DNA of 7,274 bases. Origin: an uncultured Eubacteriales bacterium. GTDB taxonomy: Bacteria > Bacillota > Clostridia > Christensenellales > CAG-917. Below are positions 1 to 5,966 of this stretch, in pieces; positions within the stretch are counted from its first letter, which is position 1; every line of letters starts with the position of its first letter. Both the position numbers and the translations under genes were made by a program. Below the pieces are notes generated by a model. That model searched no databases. It was not told where the DNA came from and saw only the letters and a program-made list of their open reading frames with translations. The stretch is from NCBI GenBank assembly GCA_900551145.1, contig URUQ01000065.1, positions 1-7,274 of the forward strand, given 5' to 3'.

Positions 1-51
1 ATACGAGATAGGAGTCCGTCTCGTGGGCTCGGAGATGTGTATAAGAGACAG
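1..51 (+). other. Illumina Nextera i7 adapter (non-genomic)
   Basis: Not biological sequence. Bases 1-9 (ATACGAGAT) are the 3' end of the P7 flow-cell oligo. Bases 10-17 (AGGAGTCC) sit where the i7 index belongs and match the index I recall as N705. Bases 18-32 (GTCTCGTGGGCTCGG) are the Nextera read-2 primer segment. Bases 33-51 (AGATGTGTATAAGAGACAG) are the 19-bp Tn5 mosaic end. All four parts are contiguous and in library order, so this is an untrimmed tagmentation adapter joined to a genomic fragment. Genomic DNA starts at about base 52. Confidence 0.97.
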
Positions 52-2210
52 TAGTCCACATCGCTCCCGCATTCGGTGAAGACGACAGCAAAGTCGGCAA
101 AAAATACAATCTTCCTTTCGTCCAAATGGTTGACGACAGAGGCAGATTTAAGGATGAGGTTTACGACTTTAAGGGACTTTTCTGCAAAGATGCGGACAAG
201 TACATTATCGAGAAATTGAAGAGTGAAAACAAGCTCTTTAAGACTCTTAAATTCACACACAGTTATCCGTTTTGCTGGCGTTGCGACACACCGCTTCTTT
301 ACTATGCTCGTTCAAGTTGGTTCGTAAAGATGACGGCTGTCAAAGAGCAACTTCTCGTTGCCAACGACTCCGTAAACTGGATGCCCGAGACCATCAAAAA
401 CGGTCGTATGGGCAACTTCCTCGAAAACGTCATCGACTGGGGCATTTCTCGTGAAAGATACTGGGGCACTCCGCTCCCGATTTGGGTATGCAACAAGTGC
501 GGAAAGGTGCATGTCATCGGTTCGAGAGAGGAATTGCGCAAAAAAGCGCATCTCGACCACGACGTAGAGTTGCATCGTCCGTATATCGACGAAGTAAAGT
601 GGGAATGCGAGTGCGGCGGAACGATGGAACGCACGCCCGAAGTGCTTGACTGCTGGTTTGACTCCGGTTCTATGCCGTTTGCACAATGGCACTATCCGTT
701 TGAAAACAAAGAGATTTTTGAAAAGGTTTTCCCCGCGGACTTCATTTCCGAGGCTATCGACCAAACGAGAGGTTGGTTCTACACCTTGCTTGCAGTCAAC
801 ACGGTGCTTTTCGGACGCGCTCCTTTCAAAAACTGCATAGTTTTGGGACACGTCAATGATAAAGACGGCATCAAGATGTCCAAACATAAGGGCAACGTCG
901 TAGATCCGTGGACGGTTCTCGACAAACAAGGTGCGGACGCAACGAGATGGTATTTCTACACGACGAGCGCGCCGTGGTTGCCTTCACGCTTCCACGCCGA
1001 CACCGTAAGCGAGTCTCAACGCAAGTTTATGGGCACGCTTTGGAATACGTACGCGTTCTTTGTCCTTTACGCGGAAATTGACAAATTCAATCCTACGGAA
1101 CACAAACTTGAAGACCAACAATTGACGATTATGGACAAGTGGATTTTGTCCGCCCTCAATTCGCTTATTAAATTCGTGGACGAAGGTCTCAACGAATACA
1201 AGATCACCGAGACTTCTCGTGCAATCGGAGACTTCGTGGACATCCTTTCCAACTGGTACGTGCGTCGTTCGCGCGATCGTTTCTGGGGAAGCGATATGTC
1301 CAAGAATAAGGAAGCGGCGTATACCACACTTTATACCGTTCTTTCGACGCTGAGTAAGATTATTGCGCCGTACGTTCCGTTTATGGCGGAAGAGATTTAT
1401 CAAAATCTCGTGCGCAACTTCGACAAATCCGCGCCCGAAAGCGTGCACCTTTGCTCTTTCCCCGTAGCGAACGAGAAGATGATTGACAAGAAACTCGAAG
1501 CGGGTATGGGCGACGTGCTCAAACTTGTCGTGCTCGGAAGAGCGGCAAGAAACAAGTCCAACCTCAAAAACAGACAACCGCTCGCAAAACTCTTCTACAA
1601 TGGCAGATACGAGCTTCCGCAAAGCCTTAAAGAACTCGTCGAGGACGAACTCAACGTCAAGTCCGTCGAGGTGTCGGATACAAGTGACGGCTTCATCAAT
1701 TACGAACTTAAACCGCAACTCAAAACGCTCGGACCCAAATACGGCAGTTTGCTCGGCGCAATCAGAGGCGTATTGCAAGAACGTGCAAGCGAAATTGTCG
1801 CTGCGGTCAAGAAGGGTGATTTGTTCAAATTCAACGCAGGCGGCAGAGACGTTGAGCTTTCTCAAGACGACTTGCTTATCAGTATGAAGAATAAGGAAGG
1901 TTATTCCAGCGAAAGCGACGGCGAAACGACGGTTGTTCTCGATACAACGCTCAACGATTCACTTATTTTTGAAGGCGTTGAAAGAGAGATTGTATCCAAG
2001 ATCCAAAATATGCGAAAGGAAGCAGGCTTCGAGGTCACCGACCATATCGTGATCGGCTATCGTGCGGAAGGCATTGCAAAGCAAGTTTTGCAAAACGCGG
2101 ACTTCCTCAAAGACGTTCTTGCAGACGGCATATCCGAGCATTTGGACGGATTTACTAAAGAGTGCGATATCAACGGCGACACCGTTACGATATCCGTCAA
2201 GAAAGCGTAA
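52..2210 (+). CDS. ileS: isoleucyl-tRNA synthetase, type 2 (IleRS2), 5'-truncated
   Basis: Class I aminoacyl-tRNA synthetase that charges tRNA-Ile in the cytoplasm and hydrolyses misactivated valine. The gene is cut by the contig edge. The frame is open from the adapter junction and reads VHIAPAFGEDD (codons 54-86), the conserved end of the CP1 editing domain, so the ATG at 126 is internal. Counting from 126, HSYPFCWRC is near residue 45, ISRERYWGTPLPIW at 107-120, and the KMSKH ATP-binding loop at 250-254 (bases 873-887). An anticodon-binding helical domain follows. The C-terminal part (LKTLGPKYGSLLGA, LDTTL, EGVEREIVSKIQNMRKEAGFEVTD) is the tail typical of the eukaryote-like IleRS2 class, which lacks the zinc finger of IleRS1. 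About 719 codons remain of an expected 1,030-1,050, so the HIGH motif and most of CP1 are missing. IleRS2 enzymes are generally less sensitive to mupirocin, but the residues that would show this are not in the window. The TAA stop overlaps the next start. Confidence 0.96.
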
Positions 2211-3070
2211 TGAGAGTTGCACCCGATTGGAAAGAATATACCGTCCTCGCAACCGGTGACGGTGAAAAACTCGAAAAGTGGGGGGATTATACGCTTTTGC
2301 GCCCCGATCCGCAAGTTATATGGCACGCAAAGAAACCGCTTCGCTCTTATGAGGGTATAGACGCGATTTACGAGCGTAGCCAGACGGGTGGCGGTATGTG
2401 GAAGTACAAGAGGAATATCCCGTCCGAGTTTGTCGTTTCGTGGCGCGATTTGAAGTTCTCACTCAAACTGATGGGCTTTAAACACACGGGGCTTTTCCCC
2501 GAGCAAGCGGTCAACTGGGACAGAATGATGAACCTCATCTCAAACGCGGGCAGACCTATAAGCGTGCTCAATCTCTTCGGTTATACGGGCGCGGCGTCCG
2601 TTGCGTGCTTGAAAGCGGGCGCAAGCGTGTGCCACGTGGACAGCGCAAAGGCTATGGTAGAGCGTGCGGGAGATAACGTACGTCTCAGCGGACTCGACAA
2701 TAACGGTATGCGATACATTATCGACGACTGCTTCAAATTTTGCCAAAGAGAGATAAGGCGCGTAAGAAAATACGACGCGATTATCCTCGATCCGCCGAGT
2801 TTCGGAAGAGGACCTAACGGTGAAAAGTGGAAGATAGAAGAGGGTATATCAGAGCTCGTGGAGCTCGTTGCCGGTCTTTTGAGCGAGCAACCGTTGTTTG
2901 TGTGCCTAAACAGTTACACGACGGGGCTTCAACCCACGGTTATGGCAAATATCCTCAAACTCTCACTCGGTAAAAACGCAATTATCGACGCGGACGAGAT
3001 AGGTCTTGCTACGCAAGAGGGGCTTATTCTTCCGCAAGGTTGCACTGCTTTTGCAACTTTCCAAAACTGA
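2210..3070 (+). CDS. class I SAM-dependent RNA methyltransferase, COG1092/RlmI-RlmK-like
   Basis: Predicted Rossmann-fold methyltransferase of 286 residues, probably acting on 23S rRNA; the target base is unknown. The start is the ATG at 2210, which shares its A with the ileS stop (TAATG) and has no good Shine-Dalgarno, so translation is probably coupled to ileS. An in-frame ATG at 2162 would bury 16 codons in ileS and is less likely. SAM-binding motif I is VLNLFGYTGAAS (119-130). The acidic residue after the second strand is in HVDSAK (142-147), with Asp172/Asp173 following. Motif IV is DPPSFGRGP (194-202), and GLFPEQ (94-99) is a family signature as I know it. The N-terminal PUA domain of E. 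coli RlmI is absent. The motif VI region (CLNSYTTG) has no obvious cysteine at the usual m5C catalytic position, so calling it an m5C enzyme would be unsafe. Function is inferred from the family only. Confidence 0.88.
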   Translation: MRVAPDWKEYTVLATGDGEKLEKWGDYTLLRPDPQVIWHAKKPLRSYEGIDAIYERSQTGGGMWKYKRNIPSEFVVSWRDLKFSLKLMGFKHTGLFPEQAVNWDRMMNLISNAGRPISVLNLFGYTGAASVACLKAGASVCHVDSAKAMVERAGDNVRLSGLDNNGMRYIIDDCFKFCQREIRRVRKYDAIILDPPSFGRGPNGEKWKIEEGISELVELVAGLLSEQPLFVCLNSYTTGLQPTVMANILKLSLGKNAIIDADEIGLATQEGLILPQGCTAFATFQN

Positions 3071-3106
3071 CGCACATTATCAAAAAAACACTACGGAAAT
3101 ATGATT

Positions 3107-3823
3107 ATGACTTACAAAGACTTGAAAATCGTATATGAAGACAATCACGTGCTCGTCGTCGTCAAACCTTACGACGTGCCCGTGCAAGCAGACGAAAGCG
3201 GTGACCCGGATATGGTCAATATGCTCAAACAATACCTTGTTGAAACATATAACAAACCCGGTGATGCGTATCTCGGACTTGTACACCGCCTTGACAGACC
3301 CACGGGTGGCGTAATGGTGTTTGCCAAAACGTCCAAAGCGGCATCTCGCCTTTGCCAAGCCATAAGAGATGGTGAAGTGGAAAAGAGATATCTTGCAATC
3401 GTTGACGGCACGCCGAGATACAAGGCCGATAAACTCACTTGCTATCTCAAAAAGTTTGCCGATACCAACACCGTAAAGGTCGTTCCCGCACTCTCCGAAG
3501 GCGCAAAATACGCCGAACTCGATTATAAAGTGCTTTGCTCCAAACAAGACGTAAGCCTCGTTCTCGTCAATCTCGTAACGGGACGAGGACACCAAATAAG
3601 AGTTCAGTTGTCCAATATGGGCAATCCCATCGTCGGAGATAAGAAGTATGGCAATAACGACAAGAGCAAATGTTCGCTTTGCCTTTGGGCGTGCGAGCTC
3701 AAATTCGAGCACCCGGTATCGGGCAAAGAGATGACGTTCAGAGTGTATCCGCCCGAGGTTGCACCGTGGACGATTTTCGATATGGACGCATATCTCAATA
3801 TAAGCATCAAAAACTGCTATTGA
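3107..3823 (+). CDS. RluA-family RNA pseudouridine synthase
   Basis: Converts uridine to pseudouridine in rRNA or tRNA; the exact site cannot be read from sequence. The single catalytic domain has no S4 domain. From the 3107 start, HRLDRPTGG lies at 60-68 with the catalytic aspartate at Asp63. TGRGHQIRVQL (158-168) and GNPIVGDKKYG (172-182) are the other family signatures; the usual TGRTHQIR has Gly for Thr here. Length (238 residues) suits the short RluA subgroup. Two in-frame ATGs occur at 3101 and 3107. The weak GGAAA at 3095-3099 is too close to 3101 but well spaced for 3107, so I chose 3107. The gene starts 36 bases after the methyltransferase with no terminator between, so it is probably the last gene of the ileS operon. 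Confidence 0.93.
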   Translation: MTYKDLKIVYEDNHVLVVVKPYDVPVQADESGDPDMVNMLKQYLVETYNKPGDAYLGLVHRLDRPTGGVMVFAKTSKAASRLCQAIRDGEVEKRYLAIVDGTPRYKADKLTCYLKKFADTNTVKVVPALSEGAKYAELDYKVLCSKQDVSLVLVNLVTGRGHQIRVQLSNMGNPIVGDKKYGNNDKSKCSLCLWACELKFEHPVSGKEMTFRVYPPEVAPWTIFDMDAYLNISIKNCY

Positions 3824-3951
3824 TATGGTTAGATGTTTGTTTTTGCGATATAAACTTTGCAGAAACGATTGGCTGTAATCAACTGAAAAACGCAAAATAT
3901 TATTGGTGATTTTGACAAAAATCAGTATCCGAAAAACATACGAAATTAACG

Positions 3952-3980
3952 AAAAACGCCTCGATTCCCGAGGCGTTTTT
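3952..3980 (+). terminator. Rho-independent terminator of the ileS operon (possibly bidirectional)
   Basis: Perfect 12-bp stem: AAAAACGCCTCG (3952-3963) pairs with CGAGGCGTTTTT (3969-3980) across a 5-base loop. The seven-base-pair CGCCTCG core is followed by five T on the plus strand, and five A precede it, so it could also stop minus-strand transcripts. It lies 128 bases after the pseudouridine synthase stop, giving the operon a rather long 3' untranslated tail. Confidence 0.9.
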
Positions 3981-4014
3981 AAGTGCTTAATTTGCGTAAA
4001 AAAGATTGTGATTT

Positions 4015-4045
4015 AAAAACAGTTCGACGATATAAATCGTCAAAC
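4015..4045 (-). terminator. Rho-independent terminator for the minus-strand HTH gene
   Basis: Read on the minus strand, GTTTGACGAT (4045-4036) pairs with ATCGTCGAAC (4031-4022) across a 4-base loop. This gives ten base pairs with one G-U wobble. TG and then five T follow (4021-4015). It lies about 150 bases beyond the stop of the gene ending at 4194. The wobble pairs only on the minus-strand RNA, and the T run is also on that side, which sets the direction. Confidence 0.72.
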
Positions 4046-4101
4046 ATTAATGGTGAAAACGAGAGAATAAACGCTTGTTTTTCAAATTATGCGAGATTTT
4101 T

Positions 4102-4168
4102 ATATCATATTTTGCAATTTCGGCAATAGGAAATCACACTATGCGCCGTATTGAGTCATAGTTTTCAA
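4102..4168 (-). pseudogene. Possible decayed copy of the 5' end of the adjacent HTH gene
   Basis: Read on the minus strand, this stretch resembles the first ~70 bases of the gene starting at 4682, in the same orientation and order. CAATACGGCGC (4153-4143) matches CAACACGGCAC (4665-4655) with two differences. CCTATTGCC is identical in both (4130-4122 and 4641-4633). GCAAAA follows in both at almost the same spacing (4115-4110 and 4625-4620). One-base gaps and an in-frame stop make it non-coding. The match is short and by-eye only, so chance similarity in A+T-rich DNA is not excluded. Confidence 0.25.
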
Positions 4169-4193
4169 CAATTTTTACTTTTGTGCGTTGAGA

Positions 4194-4682
4194 TTATAAA
4201 TTTTTTGCGACGAAATATTTGTCCGTCATTATCTGCCGTCTTATCGGCAAAATCAGTTTGTCGTTTCCGTATTCTTTTTCAAACCACTGCTCGTCGTAAC
4301 CGTTTTTGCGCAGGTTGCGTGCAAATTCTTCCTCGGCTATTGCCACTCGTCTGAATGCCGTTCGCAGTGATATGTTGTTGTTGGTCGAGATATCTTGAAA
4401 TGTCGTTTTCTTTACTATGCGTTCTATCAAGATGTTTCTGTCTTTATCTTTCATCTGTTTGAGCGCGGTTGCCACAACGTATCGCATATTGACGATTTTT
4501 CTTTTCTCGTCCGTGAGATCGAGAATTTCACCAATTAATTGTTCGTTGCTTACACCTATTTTCAAATGCCTGCTTTGAAAACTCGACTTTACTCGACTTT
4601 GTATCGCAAAATCTATTTCTTTTGCGATTTTAGGCAATAGGGAATAAGCAACAAGTGCCGTGTTGCTCCAAGTTTTTTTCAT
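4194..4682 (-). CDS. Uncharacterised protein with sigma-region-4-like helix-turn-helix
   Basis: I do not recognise this 162-residue protein by name. The N-terminal third (residues 1-40) contains a helical stretch, AYSLLPKIAKEIDFAI. Residues 73-124 have the layout of a sigma-70 region 4 or related HTH: a helix (ALKQMKDKDRNILIERIV), a turn, QDIST-NNN-ISLRTAFRRVAIAEEEF as the helix pair, then a basic/aromatic tail (GYDEQWFEKEYG). No sigma region 2 is visible, so it is not a complete sigma factor; a DNA-binding regulator is more likely. It resembles small proteins I remember from gut Clostridia, but I cannot confirm this. The ATG at 4682 has a strong GGAGG (4693-4689) six bases upstream. It lies 125 bases after the YlbJ-like gene and seems to have its own promoter. 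Codons 27-33 include a 10-bp tandem duplication (4581-4600). Confidence 0.8.
   Translation of the reverse strand: MKKTWSNTALVAYSLLPKIAKEIDFAIQSRVKSSFQSRHLKIGVSNEQLIGEILDLTDEKRKIVNMRYVVATALKQMKDKDRNILIERIVKKTTFQDISTNNNISLRTAFRRVAIAEEEFARNLRKNGYDEQWFEKEYGNDKLILPIRRQIMTDKYFVAKNL
4581..4600. repeat. 10-bp tandem duplication inside the HTH gene
   Basis: ACTCGACTTT occurs twice head to tail with no mismatch. On the coding strand it contributes to QSRVKSS. The unit is not a multiple of three, so gain or loss of one copy would shift the reading frame near codon 30. Confidence 0.85.
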
Positions 4683-4688
4683 AGATTT

Positions 4689-4693
4689 CCTCC
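4689..4693 (-). promoter_or_regulatory. Strong Shine-Dalgarno for the HTH gene
   Basis: GGAGG on the minus strand, six bases before the ATG at 4682. It is the strongest ribosome binding site in the window and fixes the start. Confidence 0.85.
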
Positions 4694-4701
4694 GGATAAT
4701 T

Positions 4702-4715
4702 GTTGAAAATTCAAC
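4702..4715. promoter_or_regulatory. Operator-like inverted repeat in the HTH gene leader
   Basis: GTTGAA and TTCAAC form perfect 6-bp arms around two bases. The gap is too small for an RNA hairpin loop, so a dimeric DNA-binding protein is the more natural reading. Position between the candidate promoter and the Shine-Dalgarno would suit repression, possibly autoregulation. No footprint or known regulon match supports this. Confidence 0.35.
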
Positions 4716-4760
4716 TCCTATGCCAATACATTACATAATGAATTGCCGAAAAGTCAATAT

Positions 4761-4770
4761 ATTATGTCAA
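4761..4770 (-). promoter_or_regulatory. Candidate extended -10 promoter for the HTH gene
   Basis: On the minus strand TTTGACATAAT contains TG-A-CATAAT, an extended -10 with five of six matches to TATAAT. I find no good -35 at 16-18 bases. A second TTGACT (4757-4752) lies nearby without a clear -10 partner. Predicted transcription would start near 4754, leaving a leader of about 70 bases. Confidence 0.3.
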
Positions 4771-4784
4771 ATTTTACACAATAT

Positions 4785-4803
4785 TTTTGTACTTTTTACA
4801 AAA
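4785..4803. repeat. AT-rich inverted repeat after the YlbJ-like gene
   Basis: TTTTGTA (4785-4791) and TACAAAA (4797-4803) form a perfect 7-bp stem around five bases, starting five bases after the stop codon at 4808. On the minus strand no T run follows, so it would be at best a weak terminator or a 3'-end stabiliser. Confidence 0.4.
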
Positions 4804-4807
4804 TTTA

Positions 4808-5866
4808 TCACAAGGCGAATCCTATTAAGAATGCAACGAGCATAGAAACGGCGCATTGCGAGATTTTTCTCAAAAGTATTTGTCCGAGATTTAGTCCGCA
4901 TTTTGACAAAAAAGTGTAGTTTTGAAGCGTTACGGACAATCCGCCGAATGACACCGCTCCCGTGCACAGTATGGTCGAGAGATGCAAAGAGGCGCAATTT
5001 GCGCTTTGAAGACATCCTCTGGTCATCTCGATAAGTCCGTAGATTATCGAAGTCAAAGCATTGGATATGTCGGGAGATTTGACGAGATTTTTAATTCCGA
5101 AAAGTTCCAAAGTATCCACGAGCATACCGCATATTACCACGTATCCGCCCACGTATAGCATATTGAGCGTGGCTTTGGAGATTGCCTTTGATAGTACGGA
5201 GTCGGTATCGACGTTGAGAGTTCGTGTGCGCTCGTCGATAGAAGATTTGCGTTTGCGGTAAATTAGCCCGTTGATTATCGCGCCTGCGTAGTGAGAAGCA
5301 AGAACTATCCAACCTACGCGTGCGTCACCGAATATCGCTCCGCCTATCGTGCCGATGATAAATATAGGTCCGGACGTCGAACAAAAAGACGCGGTACTTT
5401 TTACGTCGTCGCGACTCAAAAGCCCTGCCTCGTATAATTCCTCGCAAGTGCTTGCGCCTACGGGATATCCGCAAAGCATGCTCAAAAACAGTGCGTATGC
5501 ACTCTCTTTGGGAGTGTTGAAAAGAAGTTTGACGGGCTTTGCGCAAAGGCCCGAAATCCCTTTTACCGCGCCCATATACGTGAGCATAAGCGAACAAAAG
5601 TAGAAAGGGAAGAGCGATGGCAAAACGCTCGTTGCAAAAAGCGTAAGTCCTTTTTGCGCCGAAGCCAAATAATAGTCCGGTTTTGCAAGCATAAGTGTCA
5701 TAAACGCAAACAGAGCGATGCAGGCAAATACTTTTGAAAAATCTATTTTTGTGTTTTTTGCGCGGATATTTCTGCTTTTTGCGTGCCTAGAAATTTTGCG
5801 GTCAGAGATAGTCTTTATGTGCTGTCCTACTTTTGGCGCGATTGAATTTTCTGCAAAGTTTTCCAC
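4808..5866 (-). CDS. ylbJ: YlbJ-like integral membrane protein (nucleoside-recognition/gate domain family)
   Basis: Multi-pass inner-membrane protein of 352 residues. In Bacillus, YlbJ is a sporulation membrane protein needed for fully resistant spores; its substrate is not established, and sporulation in this organism cannot be judged from the window. Family features in order: first membrane segment at about 44-62, SVLPSLFPF (80-88), GYPVGA (133-138), SGPIFIIGTIGG (165-176), HYAGAIINGL (192-201), a polar charged loop at about 203-224, then SFGGLSVTLQ (306-315) and a hydrophobic C-terminus. B. subtilis YlbJ is about 400 residues, so this one is short. It starts with GTG, the only usable start before Met56, which would break the first membrane segment. 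No Shine-Dalgarno precedes it. Residues 1-42 form a basic, soluble extension that I do not remember in the family. It follows tmcAL after 100 bases and a probable terminator. Confidence 0.85.
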   Translation of the reverse strand: MENFAENSIAPKVGQHIKTISDRKISRHAKSRNIRAKNTKIDFSKVFACIALFAFMTLMLAKPDYYLASAQKGLTLFATSVLPSLFPFYFCSLMLTYMGAVKGISGLCAKPVKLLFNTPKESAYALFLSMLCGYPVGASTCEELYEAGLLSRDDVKSTASFCSTSGPIFIIGTIGGAIFGDARVGWIVLASHYAGAIINGLIYRKRKSSIDERTRTLNVDTDSVLSKAISKATLNMLYVGGYVVICGMLVDTLELFGIKNLVKSPDISNALTSIIYGLIEMTRGCLQSANCASLHLSTILCTGAVSFGGLSVTLQNYTFLSKCGLNLGQILLRKISQCAVSMLVAFLIGFAL

Positions 5867-5933
5867 GCAAAATATTATGATTCCACGGCATAATTTATGA
5901 GCCTAAAACGGCTTGTTTTTGCCTTGAAATCGT

Positions 5934-5957
5934 AAAAAAAACGGCCGTTTCCGACCG
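5934..5957 (-). terminator. Probable terminator after tmcAL
   Basis: On the minus strand CGGTC (5957-5953) pairs with GGCCG (5946-5942), one G-U wobble included, around a 6-base loop. Eight T follow (5941-5934). It begins 9 bases past the tmcAL stop. The stem is only five pairs, so read-through into the YlbJ-like gene is likely. The alternative 12-base palindrome AAACGGCCGTTT overlaps it. Confidence 0.6.
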
Positions 5958-5966
5958 AGTTTTGCG

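Larger units (their letters stand above)
3824..4193. other. Convergent intergenic region
   Basis: A 370-base A+T-rich gap between two tail-to-tail genes, with no convincing ORF, tRNA or known RNA. It holds a small AT-rich inverted repeat (TGATTTT at 3907-3913 with AAAATCA at 3918-3924), a strong plus-strand terminator at 3952-3980, a minus-strand terminator at 4015-4045, a possible decayed copy of the neighbouring gene's 5' end at about 4102-4168, and one arm of a 12-bp inverted repeat at 4162-4173. The rest (about 4046-4101) shows nothing I can name. Confidence 0.7.
4162..4709. repeat. 12-bp inverted repeat flanking the HTH gene
   Basis: TTTTCAACAATT at 4162-4173 recurs exactly on the other strand at 4709-4698 (AATTGTTGAAAA on plus). 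The arms bracket the 162-codon gene closely: one lies 20 bases past its stop, the other 15 bases before its start. The ribosome binding site is inside the arms and the candidate promoter outside. The match does not extend beyond 12 bp. It may be terminal repeats, paired protein-binding sites, or coincidence. Confidence 0.35.

Noticed and set aside
33..51. Tn5/IS50 mosaic end as a real mobile element
   Set aside because: It is preceded by Nextera primer, index and P7 sequence, so it comes from the sequencing library.
126..128. ATG at 126 as the start of ileS
   Set aside because: The frame is open upstream to the adapter and encodes the conserved VHIAPAFGEDD editing-domain motif, so this methionine is internal.
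312..929. 205-codon minus-strand ORF
   Set aside because: Fully antisense to strongly conserved IleRS sequence, with no recognisable domain; an open shadow frame caused by codon bias.
984..1865. 293-codon minus-strand ORF
   Set aside because: Antisense to ileS; its translation shows no family motif, and the opposite frame is clearly the real gene.
2162..2209. Upstream in-frame ATG for the methyltransferase
   Set aside because: It would add 16 residues encoded inside ileS with no support from the family N-terminus; the TAATG start at 2210 fits better.
3080..3895. 271-codon minus-strand ORF
   Set aside because: Antisense to the pseudouridine synthase, whose catalytic motifs are intact; no domain or promoter seen for the antisense frame.
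3824..4193. Non-coding RNA or riboswitch in the convergent gap
   Set aside because: Apart from the two terminator-like hairpins I see no conserved aptamer core, promoter or longer paired structure.
4560..4580. TTTCAAA...TTTGAAA inverted repeat inside the HTH gene
   Set aside because: Seven-base AT-rich arms inside coding sequence; explained by ordinary codon composition and no regulatory context.
5900..5913. AGCC...GGCT hairpin followed by T-rich plus-strand sequence
   Set aside because: Only four base pairs, and no plus-strand gene upstream that would need a terminator.
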